Positions 59,283 through 64,000 of a DNA stretch of 64,000 bases are shown one piece after another. The stretch's first letter is position 1. Each line of letters begins with the position of its first letter. The notes under the pieces were generated by a model that worked only from the letters and a program-made list of their open reading frames with translations, ran no database searches and had not been told where the DNA came from. The position numbers and the translations under genes were made by a program. The DNA lies in assembly GCA_035578905.1 (NCBI GenBank), contig JAQJVL010000124.1, positions 339,017 to 403,016 of the forward strand. Direction: 5' to 3'. Origin of the DNA: Stictocephala bisonia. Its lineage: Eukaryota > Arthropoda > Insecta > Hemiptera > Membracidae.

Positions 59283-59590
59283 AATATGGGTAAATAAAAG
59301 GGGCGAATGAGTGTTGTGAGTGTATATGAACGAATATAGTAGTTGTTACTAACTAAGGTCGACTGCTCAGAAATAGCTATTTATTAATAGCCCAATTGTC
59401 AGGGCAATTAAGGAGTCTAAAGAGATTTACGTGGAATCTGAACCACGTAATGTTGGTCTGATTTTCAGCTAACTGACAAGCATGACACTCAGTTCTCTTC
59501 CTACACGACATGAACCTTAACTACCATACAACATGAACTTCTCTAGTAGTGTTCCACGTAGATGGCAACCATTCAGCGGACGCCGTGTTG
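59283..59590 (-). repeat. Dispersed repeat R59, longest copy
   Basis: The reverse complement aligns with 8990-9290. Its left third also matches 22004-22120 and, inverted, 52435-52500. It lies about 110 bp right of the 53-bp minisatellite. No protein is encoded. Confidence 0.65.
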
Positions 59591-59924
59591 ATATTATGAG
59601 GTTCCAGCATATATCCTATCGCCTAGAATCTCCTCAACACTTTGTTCCAAAGTAGCTGGGTTACAGCAATGCGCCACTAGTTCCGACTGAGTATTCGCTA
59701 TTGAGGCGTTCGCTGCTACCATAAGAAAGTGATATCTGTTCTTTTTTGTCTGTTTTGTAGTTTTGGTAAAATTCACCTAGAAGACTATAGATCATATTTT
59801 TAGAAACTACTCTTTAAACTATACTCGGTTTAAAACGAACATTTTCATTACAAATTCATATAATTTACACATCATTAGCTAGAAAGATAAATTCTAGAAA
59901 TAAAGCATATGAAATAAGTACAAT

Positions 59925-60470
59925 ATCAAAGTGTGCGAAAAGGTGACCAAGTGAAAAAGTTGAAAACTACTAAGAAATAGTCTTCTTCCGGTCTAGGCCA
60001 GGATTAGAACCTGTTTTATCTCAACTTTGGGCTCAAAATAAATGGCAGAATAAAAAATTTTAAAATTTGTTAAAAAACATTCTTCAGAATCTAGTTGCAA
60101 AACATGTTTATAACAACTTTTTATAATGAACTTTATGTTTATAAATTATCTGTTTAGTGAATTTGTAGTTTGACTGATATTAGGCTTCAAATATTAATTT
60201 CTCATTGCGTGTCATTTTTATGAAATGTTGGGATACATTTGAGCAGTTTTTGTCGTATAATCAGATAACTATAATAACTGTAAAGCGAGAGAATAAATAG
60301 TAAACTTAATTTTATAAAACTGAAAACAGTTTTTTTAATACAAAGTGCATTAAAAATAAAACCCAGGTGTTTGAAACGAAAATAACTAAGAAATACTTCC
60401 ACTCTAGGTCAGGGTTAGACCCTGTGTTTTCTCAAAAGCAGGCTCAAAGTGCTGACGCTCAACAGTTCGA
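59925..60470 (+). repeat. Two direct copies of a short repeat
   Basis: ACTAAGAAATAGTCTTCTTC with GGTCTAGGCCAGGATTAGAA and CTGTTTTATCTCAA (about 59965-60050) recurs as ACTAAGAAATACTTCCACTC, AGGTCAGGGTTAGACC and TGTGTTTTCTCAA (about 60385-60455). The region between them is not duplicated. Confidence 0.5.
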
Positions 60471-60874
60471 CACCACTCAGCCAACAACAGTTCGAACTAG
60501 TTTTCAAGCCAATTTAACTCATTGTATTTGATCACATTATTTATAGTTGTCTATAATTTATTGGTACGATGAAAAAAAGACAGTAAAATGTGTTTAAATA
60601 AATTCTAGCATAGATCGTTAGAAAAAAAGATGTTAAAATATTCTCTGTAGTTCGTTTCATTTTAATTGAATGCGTCTTTATGTATCGGTAAAAATTATTC
60701 TCACAGATAAATTAAAGCGATATCACATTACAGAATCGAGGTTAAATATAAACAATAACTGAGAGAGAATAAATTACGAAACTAACTATATAATATTGGA
60801 CAGAGTTTTTGAATTACTTATTTGTGGAAAATATTTCAGCGTGTGATCTTTGACGAGATAAAAAGTCGATGAAG

Positions 60875-61015
60875 CTTTTGAAGTCTCAAGTTACTCAAAG
60901 GGAGTAATTGTACACGGGAAAGTTACTGCTACAAATGGGTAGAAGTGGGAGCCGTGTTTAATAATTCAGCTAGTTCCAGACCAGATTTATATGTAACCTG
61001 ATCACATCCCTCTAA
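60875..61015 (+). repeat. Dispersed repeat R45, copy 3
   Basis: AAAGTTACTGCTACAAATGG, TTTAATAATTCAGCTAGTTC and GACCAGATTTATATG align with copies at 45905 and 53235. It ends just left of the nested transposon at 61052. Confidence 0.55.
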
Positions 61016-61420
61016 GCCGGCTTGATGTACATCTTCTACATTGCTTACCTCTAGGTTTATAGAAGGAAAATATTTTTCCATCTCAAACAAATGTTGTATT
61101 TTTAGTAATTTTAATAAGACTTAATCTTTTTTAGGAATTCGTATTAATTAACATTTGTTTATGTTTTTATGCTGGTGTTAGCCCAGAGCAAACAATAAAA
61201 TAGATTAGACACACGGCAATCTAAGTGAAGCCAAAACTATTTTACAAAGATGGCGCCCCCCCCCCACCACTGTGTGCTCAATTATAGACGGAAGCTGAGC
61301 GTCAGCTGAATTTAAGAAACTTATAATGCAGTATTGTGACTTTAGACCTTATTCTTCCTACCTTCCAAACGAAATTGAGCTACCGCAGCTGGTTGCAATA
61401 ACAGCGATAAAAACAACCTA

Positions 61421-62261
61421 TACTTCATTCGCCGAGTGTTTGGAGTGAAGTCCCGCCTACTGCGGCTGTGACGTCAAGGTCGGGCCAGTTCACAAGCAGT
61501 CCTGGCTGCGCTCCCTACAGCCGTTACGCTCAATAGGAGATTCCTTGTTTCTGAAGGGTGTTTTATTTTCAAAATGACCGTTGGTTGTTCGTTCCTTAAA
61601 AAAAACTCATGCACTTTTCGCCTTATGGTGATTTTTGAAAAATCGTCAATTTTTTCGAACATACACTCTCTTTTCTTTTTATTTTTAGGTGACTTAAGTC
61701 CTACGACATGATTTTTGTTGTAAGCTGATATAATTTTATATACACTACTTTTTCCTACTCCTACTGTTGCGGCAACCTTTCGCACTGCACTGTCTTTTAA
61801 AATGTTTGGATTGTCATTGAGAGTTGTCTTATAAATATTAATTATACTCTGTCTCTTACCACTATTTATAACTTGTCCGTGTTTATTTTTAGTCACAGGA
61901 GAAAGATTATCCATGTTTAAAAGTCAAAATCTTAGTACTGTATATGCAAAATAAAATATACTAAAATATAACAACCTTACATTAAAAACACTTAATTATA
62001 TTACTCACAACTAAATAAAAATACTGAAATAATTAACTAAGTTATTTAATACTATTCACTTTATACAAAAACTAACGTACTCAATAATAAATAGGAAAAC
62101 ACATGTTATTAGCAACACACGCACGCTGGTGACTGAGGATGGCTGTGAGCTGGGCTTTGAAAGTGGGACATTCGGGGTGTCGACCCTTCTCAGTATTGGC
62201 TACGACCCCTTGTCCCGTTAGGACGTAGGCGGCGCCTCGCTCCAAACACTCGCTGAATGTA
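61421..62261 (-). mobile_element. Inner Tc1/mariner-type element, internally deleted
   Basis: The ends are ATTCGCCGAGTGTTTGGAG (61427) and, inverted, ATTCAGCGAGTGTTTGGAG (to 62258), continuing to CCGCCTAC at both sides: about 34 bp with six or seven mismatches. TA lies at both borders. At about 840 bp it is shorter than an autonomous element (usually at least 1.3 kb). It carries only the transposase N-terminus. It lies between the arms of the outer element, so it inserted after it. Confidence 0.75.
61474..61914 (-). pseudogene. Transposase N-terminal (helix-turn-helix) fragment
   Basis: The 146-codon frame starts at ATG 61914. Residues 15-60 (INSGKRQSIINIYKTTLNDN, then VRKVAATVGVGKSSVYKIIS) form a helix-turn-helix pattern that in Tc1/mariner-type transposases binds the inverted repeats. 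FEKIDDFSKITIRRKVHEFF (about residues 86-105) followed by RNEQPTV matches the conserved linker before the DDE domain. From about residue 115 the sequence (KHPSETRNLL onward) no longer resembles a transposase and reads into the element's end, so the catalytic D, D and D/E residues are lost through an internal deletion. It could in principle still bind the ends as a repressor-like fragment, but there is no evidence of expression. Confidence 0.75.
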
Positions 62262-62841
62262 CTGTAGATGGAATAACTTCACAGATAAATACAAAGAAAT
62301 CAATTAATTTTACTATTATTTCTTTAAAACTGTACATTAGCCTTCTTTGGTGTAGTGATTAAATGTATGATTTCAATTTTATCAAATATTTTACTTCAAC
62401 AGTAGGTTACATTTTTAGGTTATATCAGCTGTGCCCGTCTCACCAAGATGGCTAGCATCGGCTTCAACTACTACTACTGGATGGAATGTATAATGATCAC
62501 TCTACTTTATTATTCACTCTGTAGGTGTAAGCATTGCGATATTTAGTTTGCATTAATAGCAGTTTGATTAAAAACAGCTGGAAAACAAAAACAAATATTT
62601 TACCTGTTTTTACTGTCAGTGGTTATGGGCACCATCTTTGTAAAATAGTTTCGGCTTCACTTAGATTGCCGTGTGTCTAATCTATTTTATTGTTTGCTCT
62701 GGGTTAACACCAGCATACAAACATAAACAAATGTTATTTAATACGAATTTCTAAAAAAGATTAAGTCTTATTAAAATTACTAAAAATAAAACATTTGTTT
62801 GAGATGGAAAAATATTTTCCTTCTATAAACCTAAGCGTATC

Positions 62842-62882
62842 GACGTCGTTAGCCACGCGAAGCGTGAAAGGGTATCCCCTAG
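62842..62882 (+). mobile_element. Helitron-like 3' terminus
   Basis: CCACGCGAAGCGTG forms a GC-rich hairpin (arms CACGC and GCGTG, loop GAA), followed after about 13 bases by CTAG (62879-62882) and then T. That is the Helitron 3' end pattern. The 5' end is not found. The outer transposon ends only 9 bp to the left, suggesting it inserted near the end of an older Helitron. Confidence 0.5.
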
Positions 62883-63734
62883 TTTTTCTTATTTTGTTTA
62901 AGAACTAATCTTTTACAACTTAAATTCAATATCATGGTAAACTTCCTTTTAAAAAAGTATATTTCTCATTTCCTTAATGTTCCGAGGTTTTATTTAACAT
63001 TTTCAATAATTTTACCTAACGACTAAATTTATAATGACGCACTCGTAATAGGTAAAGAAATTTGTAAACAACAAATCGGTTGGATCACTCGTAATATAGC
63101 ATAATTTTCTTTAGAAATTATTACAATACATCACTCTATTTAATATTTTCTCTTAACAGTTATTTTGGCTTAAAAGTAGCTTACTATGATTGAAACTTAA
63201 ATTCAAGTTAAATGTTAAATCGACTTGTCTGGTTTAAACTTTCTGTGTGCATGAACCGTGCCTACGCTCACTTCACTCTGCGGCAAACTATTTGATTACG
63301 ACCGTTGTTTAACAGAAACCCTAACTTAAGGTTTCCTTTTAGGCTAATACATTTGTAAGGAGTATAAACTTAAGTATTAAACAATAATTCATGCAACTTA
63401 ACTGCGCATTAAATATTGTTTTTAGACGTATTTGCATTAGACACACCTCACTCTAGGTTCACTCGGTAAAAGATTACTCGATTGAAAAAATGTTATTAAG
63501 TTTTACACATCTGCAAGGTATATGTTAAAATATTAATTATTACAGTTTTAGCAGTAAGTATTTAACAACCCCTTCCATTCTCATCGAGTTGTAGTTATAA
63601 ATCTACCAACAGTATGACGCACTTAATTTAAATTGTTTCGTACCATCTTGTTATTAAAAAAAATTACGACTATAATCCACACTTAATCGATATTTTAATC
63701 TCTATGTTGCGTAAAATTATAACTATCCCGTTTG
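62883..63734. other. AT-rich spacer
   Basis: Nothing recognisable. Confidence 0.4.
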
Positions 63735-63905
63735 GAAAGTAACACACTGAAAGGACGTGTGCGAGAGAAATGGGCTGAGTGGTGGAAGTGAGATAGATAA
63801 CTACTATATCCACACTGTGTCACACCATTTAAAAACTGTTATAGCAACTAGGTAGATGGTAAACTGCATGCTGGAAGCTCGCTACCAAGCCCCACTCACT
63901 AAGTC
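63735..63905 (-). repeat. Dispersed repeat, inverted relative to 6665-6845
   Basis: CTGAGTGGTGGAAGTGAG at about 63774 is the exact inverse of the 6.77-kb block, with weaker agreement on both sides. Confidence 0.5.
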
Positions 63906-64000
63906 AAAATCAGCGAGTACAACTGGTTTGTTTGATAAATAATGACGAATCAAGCTTAGAACTATTGAATTAAATGATTATTTAGTATTGAAATAACAAT

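Larger units (their letters stand above)
61052..62833. mobile_element. Outer inverted-repeat transposon with about 205-bp arms
   Basis: The left arm 61054-61259 and right arm 62628-62831 are inverted copies at roughly 95 percent identity by eye, from GGTTTATAGAAGGAAAATAT to ACAAAGATGG(C/T)GCC. TA flanks both ends (61052-61053, 62832-62833), as expected for TA-targeting elements. The DNA inside, apart from the inner element, encodes no protein, so the family is not identified and the element is non-autonomous. Confidence 0.9.

Overview
This window looks like non-coding nuclear DNA from a eukaryote, most likely an insect. It is very A+T-rich, has no operon-like gene packing, and is crowded with decayed transposable elements, tRNA-derived SINE-like repeats, foldback (inverted-repeat) elements, minisatellites and one kilobase-scale satellite array. 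The reverse-transcriptase remnants and the Tc1/mariner-type transposase remnants resemble families common in arthropods. A short (CCTAA)n-like tract fits the TTAGG repeat of many insects. I could not confirm any single-copy host gene. Exons of a host gene with large introns could be hidden here and I would not necessarily see them.

Layout. 1-4.4 kb: plain AT-rich DNA. 4.4-9.3 kb: SINE-like copies (4680-4853 and 8640-8760), a foldback element (4942-5442) with a TATA plus initiator pair inside it, a 175-bp tandem duplication, and copies of dispersed repeats. 9.5-24.4 kb: three homologous segments occur in the same order at 9.5/12.9/17.6 kb and again at 20.4/21.6/22.3 kb, which looks like one old, broken tandem duplication. 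Copy A has a 5'-truncated LINE (10943-12355) and several small inverted-repeat elements between its segments. 24.4-35.4 kb: mostly featureless, with an RT scrap, a minisatellite and a palindrome. 35.4-36.8 kb: one LINE 3' end interrupted by another 5'-truncated LINE with a clean 14-bp target-site duplication. 38.97-41.02 kb: a decayed Tc1/mariner-type element with about 330-bp terminal inverted repeats. 41-53.4 kb: tRNA-derived repeats, a CA/CG microsatellite, a Helitron-like end, a 16-bp minisatellite and a foldback element with a telomere-like core. 53.57-56.51 kb: a 66/69-bp satellite array with mixed-order structure and an uninterrupted 652-codon frame. 58.85-59.17 kb: six copies of a 53-bp minisatellite. 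61.05-62.88 kb: a Tc1/mariner-type element with a truncated transposase gene lies inside a second element with about 205-bp inverted repeats, itself next to a Helitron-like 3' end.

No functioning pathway is encoded. The biology here is transposon history: target-primed retrotransposition, TA- and TTAA-associated insertion, nested insertion, duplication and tandem-repeat homogenisation. All homologies were found by eye, so repeat borders are approximate unless an exact motif is cited.
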